From: Vibrio sp. CDRSL-10 TSBA
GTDB lineage: Bacteria; Pseudomonadota; Gammaproteobacteria; Enterobacterales; Vibrionaceae
Assembly (NCBI GenBank): GCA_039696685.1
Contig: CP155565.1
Location: 558,001-622,000 of the forward strand
DNA length: 64,000 nt
Reading direction: 5' to 3'
Shown here: positions 26,140-34,719 of the stretch, one piece after another
Layout: every line of letters starts with the position of its first letter
Numbering within the stretch: the stretch's first letter is position 1
Translations under genes and position numbers: made by a program
Notes under the pieces: model-generated
Seen by the model: only the letters and a program-made list of their open reading frames with translations
The model's database searches: none
Told to the model about the DNA's origin: nothing

Positions 26140-27580
26140 TTATGCTTTTTCATCGCTCAGGCGCAGCGCGGCAACCGATGATGAATTTTCCATGATGTAA
26201 CGGTAAGTAAACGCCGATACCAGACCACCAATGAAGAGTGCATAGTTGGCGAGTTCTGCGACCACAAACGTCGCCACGATAGCGATCAAGCTGGCAAACA
26301 CTAGTGCATAAACACTGTTCATGTTCACACCGTTACGGTACCAGTACAGCCCTTCTTTTGACTCGGTGTACAGTGATGGTACGTCGATATGACCTTTCTT
26401 AATGATGTAGTAATCGACAATGATAATGCCGTACAGCGGACCAATCATCGCAGCCAGTACATCAACCGTGTAGTGAATCACTTCCGGGTTGTTGAACAAG
26501 TTCCATGGTGTCAGCAGCACTGAACCGAACGCCGCAATAAAACCACCCATTTTAAAGCTGATTTTTTGTGGTGATACGTTAGAGAAGTCAAACGCAGGCG
26601 CCACAAAGTTCGCCACAATGTTGATACCCACGGTCGCGAAGATGAACGTCAGCGCACCAAGAACGGTAATCATGCCTGAATCAAGACGTTTTACCGTTTC
26701 AACCGGGTCAGTAATCATCTCACCAAATACAGGAATCGACGCTGATACAATCACCACGCTGAACACAGAGAAACAGCAGGAAGTTCAGCGGCAAGCCCAG
26801 CAGGTTACCCAGTTTTAGCTTTTTGTAACTGCCACAGTAACGTGAGAAGTCACTGAAGTTCAGTGTCGGACCAGCAAAGTAACCCGCTACCAGAGCAATC
26901 GCGATCACCATTTGCGTCACGACTTCCCAGCCTTGCAGGTTTTGTGAGCTCAGGTTAAAGCTGATGTTGTCCCAGCCAGCCAGATCAACCATGTAGATAC
27001 ACAGCGCAAACATAGCCACATAAATGGCAGGACCAGACCAGTCGATCACTTTACGAATCATATCCATGCCGAACATGAACACGATACCCTGCAGGATCCA
27101 CATCGAAACAAAACCAACCCAACCCAGGTAAGATAGACCGAGGAAGCTTGAGTCAGCCAGGCTTTCCATACCCGGGAAAAAGTACAGCAGCAAAATAATA
27201 AACGAGCTGGAAGCCAGGTAAGTCTGGATACCGTACCAAACCACAGCAATCAAACCACGAATCACAGCCGGAATGTTGGCACCAAACACACCAAATGACA
27301 TACGCGCAATAACAGGGAACGGTGCACCCGCCTGCTGACCTGGTTTACCCATCAGGTTGGCAAACACCAGCACGATTGAAATACCCACTAACAGACTGAT
27401 GAAGACCTGAATGCCGTTCAGACCCAACGCAAACAGACTAGCAGCAAAGACATAACCACCGACGCTGTGCACGTCTGACATCCAGAACGCAAAAATACTG
27501 TACCAACCCCACGTTTGTTCTTTCTCAGGGAGCAAATCAGCATTAGCTAATCTGTCGCTAACTGGTAATTCCTTTTTCAT
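26140..27580 (-). CDS. NCS1-family cytosine/purine/allantoin permease (frame broken by one base)
   Basis: 479 aa after removing one A from 26771-26773, which restores NFLLFSVFSVVIVSASIPVFG. Twelve hydrophobic segments; NCS1 marks include WGWYSIFAFWMSDVHSVGGY at the N-terminus, GAPFPVIARMSFGVFGANIPAVIRG and GPTLNFSDFSRYC. A sodium- or proton-coupled importer. Its HpxS-like operator, shared with hpxSAB, suggests allantoin (HpxC-like) as substrate, but cytosine or a purine is possible. Start ATG 27580 follows GAGGAAG. Divergent from hpxS. Confidence 0.88.
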
Positions 27581-27602
27581 AGTATAACTTCCTCGCACTT
27601 AA

Positions 27603-27614
27603 ATTGTATACAAT
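27603..27614 (-). promoter_or_regulatory. HpxS-type operator at the NCS1 permease gene
   Basis: ATTGTATACAAT is a perfect 12-bp palindrome sharing TTGTATACAA with the site in front of hpxS. It covers the predicted transcription start of the sigma-54 promoter at 27621-27636 and lies 23 bases before the ATG, a position suited to repression by a GntR-family protein. Confidence 0.65.
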
Positions 27615-27620
27615 CTCAAA

Positions 27621-27636
27621 TACAAGTACCGTGCCA
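27621..27636 (-). promoter_or_regulatory. Sigma-54-like promoter of the NCS1 permease gene
   Basis: Minus-strand TGGCACGGTACTTGTA has a perfect -24 element (TGGCACG) and correct spacing to TTGTA, whose last base departs from the invariant GC of the -12 box. Upstream at 27702-27740 are GCACCA and the inverted pair CCGTGCA/TGCACGG, NtrC-like arms. The -12 mismatch lowers confidence. Confidence 0.5.
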
Positions 27637-27789
27637 ATTTGTTAAAACCCCGTTTTTATTGACTTCAGCCTCATTAAGCCGGTGATAACGCAGTTCGTGG
27701 CGCACCATCATAGTTCACCGTGCAACAAGATAGTGCACGGTTTGCGGTGATTTTGGTGAGAAAAATCACCAACCCCCGCCGTTTATAGC

Positions 27790-27817
27790 TTGCTTCATCC
27801 GATTAACATGGTATACA
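27790..27817 (+). promoter_or_regulatory. Vegetative promoter of hpxS
   Basis: TTGCTT (27790-27795) and TATACA (27812-27817) are separated by 16 bp, a fair sigma-70 promoter. The predicted start, near 27824, lies just upstream of the operator at 27831, so HpxS would repress itself. Confidence 0.45.
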
Positions 27818-27830
27818 TATTGCAGTGGTA

Positions 27831-27844
27831 GGTTGTATACAACC
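27831..27844 (+). promoter_or_regulatory. HpxS-type operator in front of hpxS
   Basis: GGTTGTATACAACC is a perfect 14-bp palindrome, ten bases before the hpxS start codon. Its core TTGTATACAA matches 27604-27613 exactly and 30749-30758 in nine of ten bases. GntR/FadR-class regulators bind such short palindromes. Confidence 0.7.
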
Positions 27845-27853
27845 ATCTAGAGA

Positions 27854-28531
27854 ATGCTTATGTCTAACGACGAAAAAATTTATCAAAAGATGCTTAAAGC
27901 CATCGTTGAACATCAACTTCCGCCTGGTGAACGGTTACCTGAAGATAAACTTTCAGAAGCGTTTGGCGTCAGTCGCACCGGCATTCGGAAAGTACTTCAG
28001 CGCCTCGCCCTGGAACGTTTCGTGGTGATTCAGCCTAATAAAGGGGCGCAAGTGAATCGTCCCAGCCGCCAGGAAGCCGAAGAAGTACTCGATAGCCGTA
28101 TTCTCCTTGAACCATTATTAATGCAGGAAGTCAGCGAAAACTGGAACCTTAAAGTGTCTCAGCATTTTCGTGACATCGTTGATCAGGAAAAGCAGGCTGA
28201 ACGCAACAACAACCTGACCCGTTCAATTCAGTTGACTGCCCAATTCCACTATGAACTGGCCCGAATCGGTAACAATCGGGTGCTGGCAGAATTTATCGAA
28301 CAACTCTGCTACCGCTCTTCTCTAGTTATCGCTGCCTACGGTACCCGAGAAAGTGTGAGCTGTGACTGTGGCGATCACATCGAACTGATTGATCTGCTCG
28401 ATCAACGCAAAGTCGCGCAAGCCCAGCAATGGATGCGCCATCACCTGCAACATATTAAGCAGTCGATTTCACTGACTGGAAAACAAGAAGCGCAAGTCGA
28501 TTTCAATTCACTTTTTGCCCAAATGGATTAA
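27854..28531 (+). CDS. hpxS: GntR/FadR-family regulator, HpxS-like
   Basis: 225 aa. N-terminal winged helix (LPPGERLPEDKLSEAFGVSR, about residues 22-41) and a C-terminal all-helical FCD effector domain with metal-binding histidines (FHYELARIGN and MRHHLQHIKQS). The gene order regulator-racemase-allantoinase is that of Klebsiella hpxSAB, where HpxS is the GntR regulator of allantoin use. Palindromic TTGTATACAA sites at its own start and at two permease genes fit autoregulation and a three-site regulon. ATG 27854 is used; a second ATG two codons on is possible. Confidence 0.87.
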   Translation: MLMSNDEKIYQKMLKAIVEHQLPPGERLPEDKLSEAFGVSRTGIRKVLQRLALERFVVIQPNKGAQVNRPSRQEAEEVLDSRILLEPLLMQEVSENWNLKVSQHFRDIVDQEKQAERNNNLTRSIQLTAQFHYELARIGNNRVLAEFIEQLCYRSSLVIAAYGTRESVSCDCGDHIELIDLLDQRKVAQAQQWMRHHLQHIKQSISLTGKQEAQVDFNSLFAQMD

Positions 28532-28534
28532 TGG

Positions 28535-29267
28535 ATGAAAATTCAGTTAATAAACCCAAATACCTGCCAGGGTATGACCGACAAAATTGCCGTGTCAGCC
28601 CAAACTATCTGCTTACCTGGTACCGAGATAATTGCCCGCTCTCCGGCTCATGGCCCGGAAAGTATTGAATGTGCAGTGGATGAAACCATCGCAGCAGCAG
28701 CCATGCTGGATGTGATTGCCCAAGGTGAAGCGGAAGGCGTTGATGCGCATATCGTGGCGTGTTTTGGTGATCCGGCAATTGATGCGGCGCGCGAAACTGG
28801 CCAAAGCGCCTGTGATTGGTATTGCGGGTGCAGCATTTCAGCTGGCCAGCCTGGTTTCACATAAATTTGGCGTGGTGACTACCATGTCCCGCACCCTGCC
28901 TGCTGCTCATCACCTGTTGCACCGTTACGGCTACCACCATCTGTGTTCAGGCGTACGTGCAACCGATATTGCAGTACTGTATCTGGAACACATTCAAGCC
29001 GACGTATACAAACAACTGGTTGATGAATGCCGTGCAGCGATTGAACAAGATGGCGCTGAAGCGATTGTGCTTGGTTGCGCCGGAATGTCAGACCTGGCCA
29101 ATGAAATTTCTTCCGAGCTGCAGGTGCCGGTTATCGATGGCGTTGTCGCTGCGGTGAAACTGGCTGAATCTCTGCACGCCCTGAACCTGACTACATCCAA
29201 AAGCGGCCAGTACGCGGCCCCGTTTGGTAAAGCTTTCCACGGCCGTTATCAACACTGGAGCCGTTAA
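28535..29267 (+). CDS. hpxA: Allantoin racemase, Asp/Glu/hydantoin racemase family (frame broken by one base)
   Basis: 243 aa after removing one A from 28794-28796, which restores AIDAARELAKAPVIGIAGAAF. The two catalytic cysteines of the family are seen in IVACFGDP (about residue 79) and IVLGCAGMSD (about 182). It interconverts R- and S-allantoin so that urate-derived allantoin can be fully used by the stereospecific allantoinase encoded next. Three bases separate it from hpxS, 21 from hpxB. A hydantoin racemase is the alternative, less likely in this setting. Confidence 0.88.
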
Positions 29268-29288
29268 TTCTGTTTTAAGGACCCTGAT

Positions 29289-30219
29289 ATGGAAATCTCA
29301 AATCCACGCGATTACATTGGCTACGGACGTGACAACGTTCCGGATGCAAAATGGCCGGGCGGCGCGAAAATCGCCCTGCAATTTGTGATGAACTATGAAG
29401 AAGGTGGCGAAAACTGCGTTCTGCACGGCGATGAGCACGCTGAAACCTTTTTGTCGGAAATTGCCGGAGCTGCACCGTACCCGACCCGTCATATGAGTAT
29501 GGAATCTCTGTATGAATATGGTTCACGAGTGGGTGTGTGGCGTATTCTGAACGAATTTAAAAAGCGTGACTTACCGCTCACCGTGTTTGGTGTCGCGACA
29601 GCGTTACAGCGTAACTCTGAAGTCACCAAAGCGATCATCGAACAAGGCCATGAAATCGCCTGTCACGGCCTGAAATGGATCCATTACCAGGATATGTCAC
29701 CAGAGCAAGAGCGTGCCCATATGGTAGAAGCGCTGGATATTATCGAGAAACTTGACCGGTAAACGTCCGATTGGCTGGTATACCGGCCGCGATTCTCCCA
29801 ATACCCGTGAACTGGTTGCCGAGCAAGACGGCCTGCTGTACGACTCCGATTACTACGGTGACGACCTGCCTTTCTGGATGCCGGTTAACGATGTGAAAAA
29901 TCCGGGACAAAAGCGCCCTCACCTGGTAATCCCATACACACTGGATACCAATGACATGCGTTTTGCCTCACCTTACGGCTTCAGCCACGGTGAAGAATTC
30001 TTCCAGTACCTGAAAGAGAACTTTGACTGCCTGTATGAAGAAGGTCAGGACAAGCCAAAAATGATGAATATAGGCCTGCACTGTCGCATCATAGGTAAAC
30101 CAAGCCGCTTTATGGCACTGAAAAAATTCCTTGATTACGTGCAGTCGCACGAAGGTGTTTGGATCACAACTCGCGAGCAGATTGCCCGCCACTGGATTGA
30201 ACATCATCCGGCCAAGTGA
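29289..30219 (+). CDS. hpxB: Allantoinase of the polysaccharide-deacetylase type, PuuE/HpxB (frame broken by one base)
   Basis: 309 aa after removing one A from 29748-29750, giving IIENLTGKRPIGWYTGR. This is the metal-independent, cofactor-poor allantoinase (PuuE), unrelated to the amidohydrolase AllB. Family features: YIGYGRDNVPDAKWPGGAKIAL at the N-terminus, NYEEGGENCVLHGD, the deacetylase-fold GHEIACHGLKWIHYQ, and a C-terminal IGLHCRIIGKPSR. It opens allantoin to allantoate, which HpxK then cleaves. ATG 29289 follows TAAGGACC. Ends hpxSAB, followed by a terminator. Confidence 0.92.
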
Positions 30220-30307
30220 AGGCCAGGCAGCAGCACCAGTAATGATGAAAAATAGTCCATCAAGACAAACAGTCATCCTCTGAATCTGTTTGAACTGACT
30301 ATTTACA

Positions 30308-30345
30308 AGCCGTCGGGGTTCCTTCTAGCCCGGCGGCTTTTTTTT
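30308..30345 (+). terminator. Strong terminator after hpxB
   Basis: AAGCCGTCGGG pairs with CCCGGCGGCTT (one G-T type mismatch) over an 11-base loop, followed by an eight-T run. It lies 88 bases after the hpxB stop and isolates hpxSAB from the NCS2 permease gene. Confidence 0.88.
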
Positions 30346-30350
30346 ATTCT

Positions 30351-30438
30351 CCCCGCACTTTTATTCGCCCCGCAACGCTTATTCGTCGCAAAACCTTTAT
30401 TCGTCCCAAAACTAAATTTATCCCAAAGCTTTTATTTT
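30351..30438. repeat. Five degenerate 17-18 bp tandem repeats
   Basis: Units at 30351-30367, 30368-30385, 30386-30403, 30404-30420 and 30421-30438. Each begins with C/TCCC or TCGC, then CAAAAC-like, and ends TTTATTCG or a T-rich variant. Divergence between units is high. Confidence 0.6.
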
Positions 30439-30679
30439 TCCTGCAACAAGCATAGTTGCCTCGCTGCATGCTCAGACACGTCGCTTTTCCCCAAAAAAGC
30501 AGCTTTGCTCAGGAAAAAGTCTCTTTTCTCAGAAAATGCGCCTTGCTCAAGCCAACATTCGTTTGCTCGAGCCGATATGTCCTGGCTTGCCTATGCACCA
30601 AAGTTAACCTTTTTGCACCACCAGGGGACAGCGTACGCTTTAATTATTCAGGCGTGGTTTCATAACTCAATGAAATAAC

Positions 30680-30695
30680 TTGACTATTTAGTCAG
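30680..30695 (+). promoter_or_regulatory. RutR-box-like palindrome upstream of the NCS2 permease
   Basis: TTGACTATTTAGTCAG matches TTGACCAnnTGGTCAA at 11 of 14 defined positions, with symmetric changes (CA to TA on both arms). It ends eight bases before the sigma-54 -24 box at 30704. Confidence 0.4.
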
Positions 30696-30703
30696 GAAAT
30701 TAG

Positions 30704-30719
30704 TGGCACACTGTTTGCT
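30704..30719 (+). promoter_or_regulatory. Sigma-54 promoter of the NCS2 permease gene
   Basis: TGGCACACTGTTTGCT matches TGGCACR-N4-TTGCW at every defined position. Expected transcription start is near 30731, leaving a 38-base leader that contains the HpxS-like site TGTATACA (30750-30757) and AAGGAAG before the ATG at 30769. This is the clearest promoter in the window. Confidence 0.82.
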
Positions 30720-30748
30720 CTATAGCCTGTATCAGAATGTTAACAATA

Positions 30749-30758
30749 ATGTATACAA
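30749..30758 (+). promoter_or_regulatory. HpxS-type operator in the leader of the NCS2 permease gene
   Basis: ATGTATACAA contains the palindrome TGTATACA and matches TTGTATACAA in nine of ten bases. It abuts the ribosome site AAGGAAG, so a bound repressor would block transcription just after initiation. Confidence 0.5.
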
Positions 30759-30768
30759 GGAAGTCAGT

Positions 30769-32175
30769 ATGTCTCAACAACAAAGCCACGACCTGGTTTA
30801 CGGCTTGGAAGACAAGCCAGCACCGGGCGCTGCACTCTACGCAGGACTGCAACACGTGCTCGCCAGTTTCGTTGGTATCATCACGCCAACGCTGATCATT
30901 GGCGGTGTGCTCGGATTAGGAGAGCATGTGCCCTATCTGATCAGCATGGCATTAATTGTATCCGGTATCGGTACCTTTATTCAGGCACGTCGTATCGGGC
31001 CGATCGGCGCCGGTATGGTATGTGTGCAGGGCACCAGTTTTGCGTTTCTCAGCTCAGTATTGGCGGCCGGATTCATCGCCAAGTCGAATGGCGGCGGTCC
31101 TGAAGACATTCTTGCCATGATTTTCGGGGTCTGTTTTGTCGGCGCCTTTATCGAAATTATTCTCTCGCAGTTTATTGGCAAACTGGGCAAAATCATCACC
31201 CCAATCGTGACCGGTATTGTCGTCACCACGATTGGTATTTCATTGATCAAAGTTGGTATGACTGACTTAGCCGGCGGCGTCAAAGCACCCGATTTTGGTC
31301 AGTGGCACAACCTGGCGCTGGGTGCGATTGTCCTGGTGACCATTATTGCCCTTAACCGCTCCCGCAACCTGATGGTACGCCTGTCATCGATTCTGATCGG
31401 TATGGTGATCGGTTACATCGTCGCAGCCAGTATGGGCATGGTGCAGTTGCAAAACGCATTCAACCAACCTTTGGTCAGCATTCCGGTTCCGTTCAAATAC
31501 GGTTTTGACTTTGACTGGTACGCATTTTTGCCAATCGCGGTCATTTACGCGATTACCGCGATTGAATCGACCGGCGACATCACCGCAAACTGCATCATTA
31601 CCAAGCTGCCTCTTTCCGGCCCTCAGTATCTGAACCGGATTAAATCAGGGATCCTTGGTGATGGCGTGAACTCTATGATTGCCGCCGTGTTCAACACTTT
31701 TCCTAATACCACTTTCAGCCAGAACAACAGCGTAATTCACCTGACGGGCATTGCCAGCCGTTATGTAGGCTATTTTGTGGCGCTGATTCTGTGTGTGCTG
31801 GGGTTATTTCCTATAATCGGCGGGATCCTGACAACCATTCCTAAACCTGTAATTGGCGGTGCAACTCTGGTGATGTTCGGCACTGTGGCCGCAGCCGGAA
31901 TCAAAATCATCGCCAACGAGCATCTGGATCGTCGTAACCTGATGATTCTGGCCGTCTCTTTTGGTATTGGCCTCGGTGTTATGCTGGTTCCGGAAGTGAT
32001 GCAAGAGATGCCGAAACTACTGCAAAGCGTGTTTGGTTCACCCGTCACGACCAGTGGCATTGCAGCCGTTGTTATGACGCTGGTGCTACCGGAAAGTAAA
32101 GAGGCCGAGACAAAACAAGCACAGCAAACTGCAGCCCGGGTATCAGCGACACAGTTAAAAAACGAGAGCGCATAA
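30769..32175 (+). CDS. NCS2-family xanthine/uracil/urate permease
   Basis: 468 aa, intact, 13-14 hydrophobic segments. NCS2 (nucleobase-ascorbate transporter) features: GLQHVLASFVGIITPTLIIG near residue 27, the QxxAxxxG-like AITAIESTGDITANC with the substrate-binding Glu near residue 265, and the signature NTFPNTTFSQNNSVIHLTGIASRYVG near 320. It imports purines or urate with a proton or sodium ion. Start ATG 30769 (AAGGAAG upstream); longer in-frame extensions lack a ribosome site. Controlled by sigma-54 with HpxS- and RutR-like sites, so it belongs to the same purine programme. Confidence 0.92.
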   Translation: MSQQQSHDLVYGLEDKPAPGAALYAGLQHVLASFVGIITPTLIIGGVLGLGEHVPYLISMALIVSGIGTFIQARRIGPIGAGMVCVQGTSFAFLSSVLAAGFIAKSNGGGPEDILAMIFGVCFVGAFIEIILSQFIGKLGKIITPIVTGIVVTTIGISLIKVGMTDLAGGVKAPDFGQWHNLALGAIVLVTIIALNRSRNLMVRLSSILIGMVIGYIVAASMGMVQLQNAFNQPLVSIPVPFKYGFDFDWYAFLPIAVIYAITAIESTGDITANCIITKLPLSGPQYLNRIKSGILGDGVNSMIAAVFNTFPNTTFSQNNSVIHLTGIASRYVGYFVALILCVLGLFPIIGGILTTIPKPVIGGATLVMFGTVAAAGIKIIANEHLDRRNLMILAVSFGIGLGVMLVPEVMQEMPKLLQSVFGSPVTTSGIAAVVMTLVLPESKEAETKQAQQTAARVSATQLKNESA

Positions 32176-32250
32176 CCGAGCATGGGTTAAATGCATTCCG
32201 AGCCTCATTACACAGCTCAGTGCAACTGCATACTCATCGGCTTGACCGAT

Positions 32251-32279
32251 AAAAAAGGATGGCATCTGCCATCCTTTTC
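32251..32279. terminator. Bidirectional terminator between NCS2 permease and cupin genes
   Basis: AAAAAAGGATGGCA pairs with TGCCATCCTTTT; T runs are present on both strands (six on the minus, four on the plus). The two genes converge here. Confidence 0.85.
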
Positions 32280-32314
32280 ATTCTGTCTCAATAAATCCGA
32301 CTGATTATCTGAGA

Positions 32315-32822
32315 TTATTTTACTGAAGCCGCCGCCGCTGCGTACTCTTCTGCAGTCAGTTTTTCTTTCCAGATAACGTTTCTTGCCATCTTTTGATGCA
32401 GTTACAACCAGGTGAGTCATCTCTGCATCTGGTGTAGCGCCGTGCCAGTGATCGATACCTGGCGGACACCACACGCTTTCACCTTCATGGAAAGCAACGA
32501 CTTTACCGTCGCGGGTACCGGTCAAAGCTGTACCTTTAGTAACAATCATGTGCTGGCCAGCAGGATGTTCATGCCACGCAGTATGTGCGCCAGCTGCAAA
32601 GTTAACGTAGGCCGAGCTATAGTTTGCTACATCGTTTTCAGGGAACAGCATGTCCACTTTTACTTTACCGGTGAATAAGTTTTCCGGGCCTTCAAATGAT
32701 TTCAGATCTTGCTTAGTGTAATACACCTGTTCAGCCGTTTTATCCGCGGCAGACGCCGTAGACATCATCACGCCACCCGACACGAATGCTGTAAGTAGTA
32801 ATAAAGACGTTTGTTTTTTCAT
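32315..32822 (-). CDS. Secreted cupin protein (frame broken by one base)
   Basis: 168 aa after removing one base from 32379-32381, which gives DGKNVIWKEKLTAEEYA and a TAA stop at 32315-32317. Signal peptide MKKQTSLLLLTAFVSGGV...STASA, then one cupin_2 domain with metal ligands in AHTAWHEHPAGQHMIV (His, His, Glu-like site) and GIDHWHGA. Such small exported cupins are often next to carboxymuconolactone-decarboxylase proteins, as here (235 bp upstream). Enzyme activity unknown; metal-binding periplasmic protein is as far as sequence goes. Confidence 0.8.
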
Positions 32823-33057
32823 CAGACTGACTCCTTGCTTAGTTTTACCCCGATTGCTGTCAGTGACAGCGTTCGGAAATCTCCAGATTCAACACTCGGA
32901 ACGAACGTTTCTCTGCAATATATCGCTACAGTTTATGCCAATCGGTTTATGCCAATTCACTTCGCTATAAACTCGTTTTTGTAAGCAATGGATGATAGAC
33001 AACAAGCCAGATTGAACCGTAACAAGGCTCAACCCGGCTATTTTGTATCACTAACGA

Positions 33058-33777
33058 TTATTTATTTTTCAACACTTGATCCAGAACCTGCTGCGCGTTT
33101 TGTACCACTTCAGGGCTCAGATGAGTTTTCAATACAGTAATAAACTCTTTCAGGTTTTCCGGTGAAATATCATTGTTCATGCTGATATTGTAATGTGCAC
33201 CCAGTTGGCTGTTCACGCCCGGAATATTAGCCAGTGCTGCAATGGTTGCAATTTCGCGTTGTCTCCAGTTCAGTACGTCGCGCTCAAAAATATCGCCGAA
33301 CAGATGCGCTTTCAGATAAACATCAATTTCCGGTGAAAAATCAAACAACGGGCCCTTAACCGGCTGACCAATCAGCTTAGTTTGATTGTCAGTACCAAAT
33401 TCAAGGCTGGTTTTATCTGTTGGCAGCGGCTTAGATTCCGGGCCAACGGTATCTTCGATACCCTGGCTTTTACGCTCTTCAACCACGTTCATAAATGCGG
33501 CCAGGCCATTAAGGCTGCGAGGAAAACCGGCGTAAGCGTACAGCTGAGCTAACACTTCTTTGGTTTCGTTGATGGTCAGCCCCGCATCCAAGCCCTGGTT
33601 AAGGCTGACTTTTAATTTCTCAATCTCACCACTGGCCGTAAATGCCGCGATTGGAATAATCGCTTTTTCTTTTGTATCCAGAGCCGGTGACGCATTTGCC
33701 GCCCCTACCCACAGCAAAGCCATTACACCCGCGAGTAAGGCGGAAAACTTCTTCAAAACAGTAAAAGATCGCATCAT
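33058..33777 (-). CDS. Secreted carboxymuconolactone-decarboxylase-family protein
   Basis: 239 aa, intact. Signal peptide to about residue 29 (LLAGVMALLWVGAANA), then two CMD/AhpD-like helical repeats: KEKAIIPIAAFTASGEIEKL...GLTINETKEVLAQLYAYAGFP and RQREIATIAALANIPGVNSQLGAHYNISM. The AhpD CxxC pair is missing, so peroxidase activity is unlikely. It may form an exported two-component system with the cupin downstream. Function unknown. Confidence 0.8.
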   Translation of the reverse strand: MMRSFTVLKKFSALLAGVMALLWVGAANASPALDTKEKAIIPIAAFTASGEIEKLKVSLNQGLDAGLTINETKEVLAQLYAYAGFPRSLNGLAAFMNVVEERKSQGIEDTVGPESKPLPTDKTSLEFGTDNQTKLIGQPVKGPLFDFSPEIDVYLKAHLFGDIFERDVLNWRQREIATIAALANIPGVNSQLGAHYNISMNNDISPENLKEFITVLKTHLSPEVVQNAQQVLDQVLKNK

Positions 33778-34719
33778 CTAGTAACCTTCCGTTAGCCAAT
33801 TTATGAGCTGTTGTTCCATAAGAAACCTGTGCTCAACAATTATGGTTGATCAGATAAGTTTTCTCTATCCCTGCCCGGCGCTTTTCATTGCCTATAAACG
33901 CCTAATTATTGCCTATTCTTCCATGCAAAACGGAAATAACAAATCGTATAATTTCCACACAGTTTATTACCACCATTAACAACTTATTACGTATTATTTC
34001 TTGACGTTACTTTCAATGAAAGTTGTTGTAAAGTACCCACTTAATTCAGTGACACACTGCTTGAATACACCAATAAATAAATGAAAAAAAAGTCTCTACT
34101 TGCACTATTCATTGCTAAATTTAATTAAAATTAACAAGCCTATTTAAAATTAACCACCAAGATTTAATCAATTATTCTTTCGATAGTTTTATTGCTTATT
34201 CATATACCCAAACAACTTGGAGTTGCAGGTAGGCGGCAAATGAGTGAATCCCCATGAGCATAGAGACACTATGTGATTGGGGTGAACGAATGCAGCCAAC
34301 ACCGCTGCAGCTTCAAGTAGGAAGGGTATAACTTATTTCAAATAAAACCCATACGAAATTATATTTTATACCGCGCTTTTTCAGCCCATCTGTTACTCAT
34401 TCACCAATCTAATGTATAAAGATTGCTTTCAATAGCGACGCTATACAGCATAAGGCTCTGCATGGCGAAGGCGCGCATTTTCTGACAAGCTTTCAGGAAA
34501 ATCAGGCATAGTCGCGGGTTATTACATATTTTAAAATGACGTCACGGTTGATGCTTGCGCTTGTGCCAAGTTTTGCCTCCCAGTTTTATAACTATTGTTT
34601 ATATTTTTGTGTTCACTCGAACAACCGGGTTAACAGCCTTCTTAAAACAGACCGTTTCGCTCAAAGCCAGCCTGGTTGGAAAAGATTGTAGCTACATCGA
34701 TTTATTGAGGAATAAAGCA
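33778..34719. other. Long gene-free region with an ERIC element
   Basis: About 940 bp, AT-rich outside the ERIC element at 34203-34330. Frames are short and without ribosome sites. It divides the minus-strand CMD gene from the plus-strand MFS gene and should contain both promoters; none stands out clearly. Confidence 0.6.
34203..34330. repeat. ERIC-type intergenic palindrome (IRU)
   Basis: 128 bp, a full-length element from TATACCC to GGGTATA. The central segment GTGAATCCCCATGAGCATAG followed by CTATGTGATTGGGGTGA forms the long imperfect hairpin known from enterobacterial and vibrio ERIC sequences. Non-coding, non-autonomous; it may affect stability of RNAs that read through it. Confidence 0.88.

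Larger units (their letters stand above)
30346..30700 (+). promoter_or_regulatory. Long upstream region of the NCS2 permease gene with repeats and NtrC-like half-sites
   Basis: No gene. 30351-30438 is a degenerate 17-18 bp array (own entry). A looser set of GCTTTTCTCA-like segments follows to about 30580. TGCACCA occurs twice, at 30594-30600 and 30614-30620, 20 bp apart on the same face of the helix, about 100 bp before the sigma-54 promoter, as expected for an NtrC enhancer. A RutR-like box lies at 30680-30695. Confidence 0.55.
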
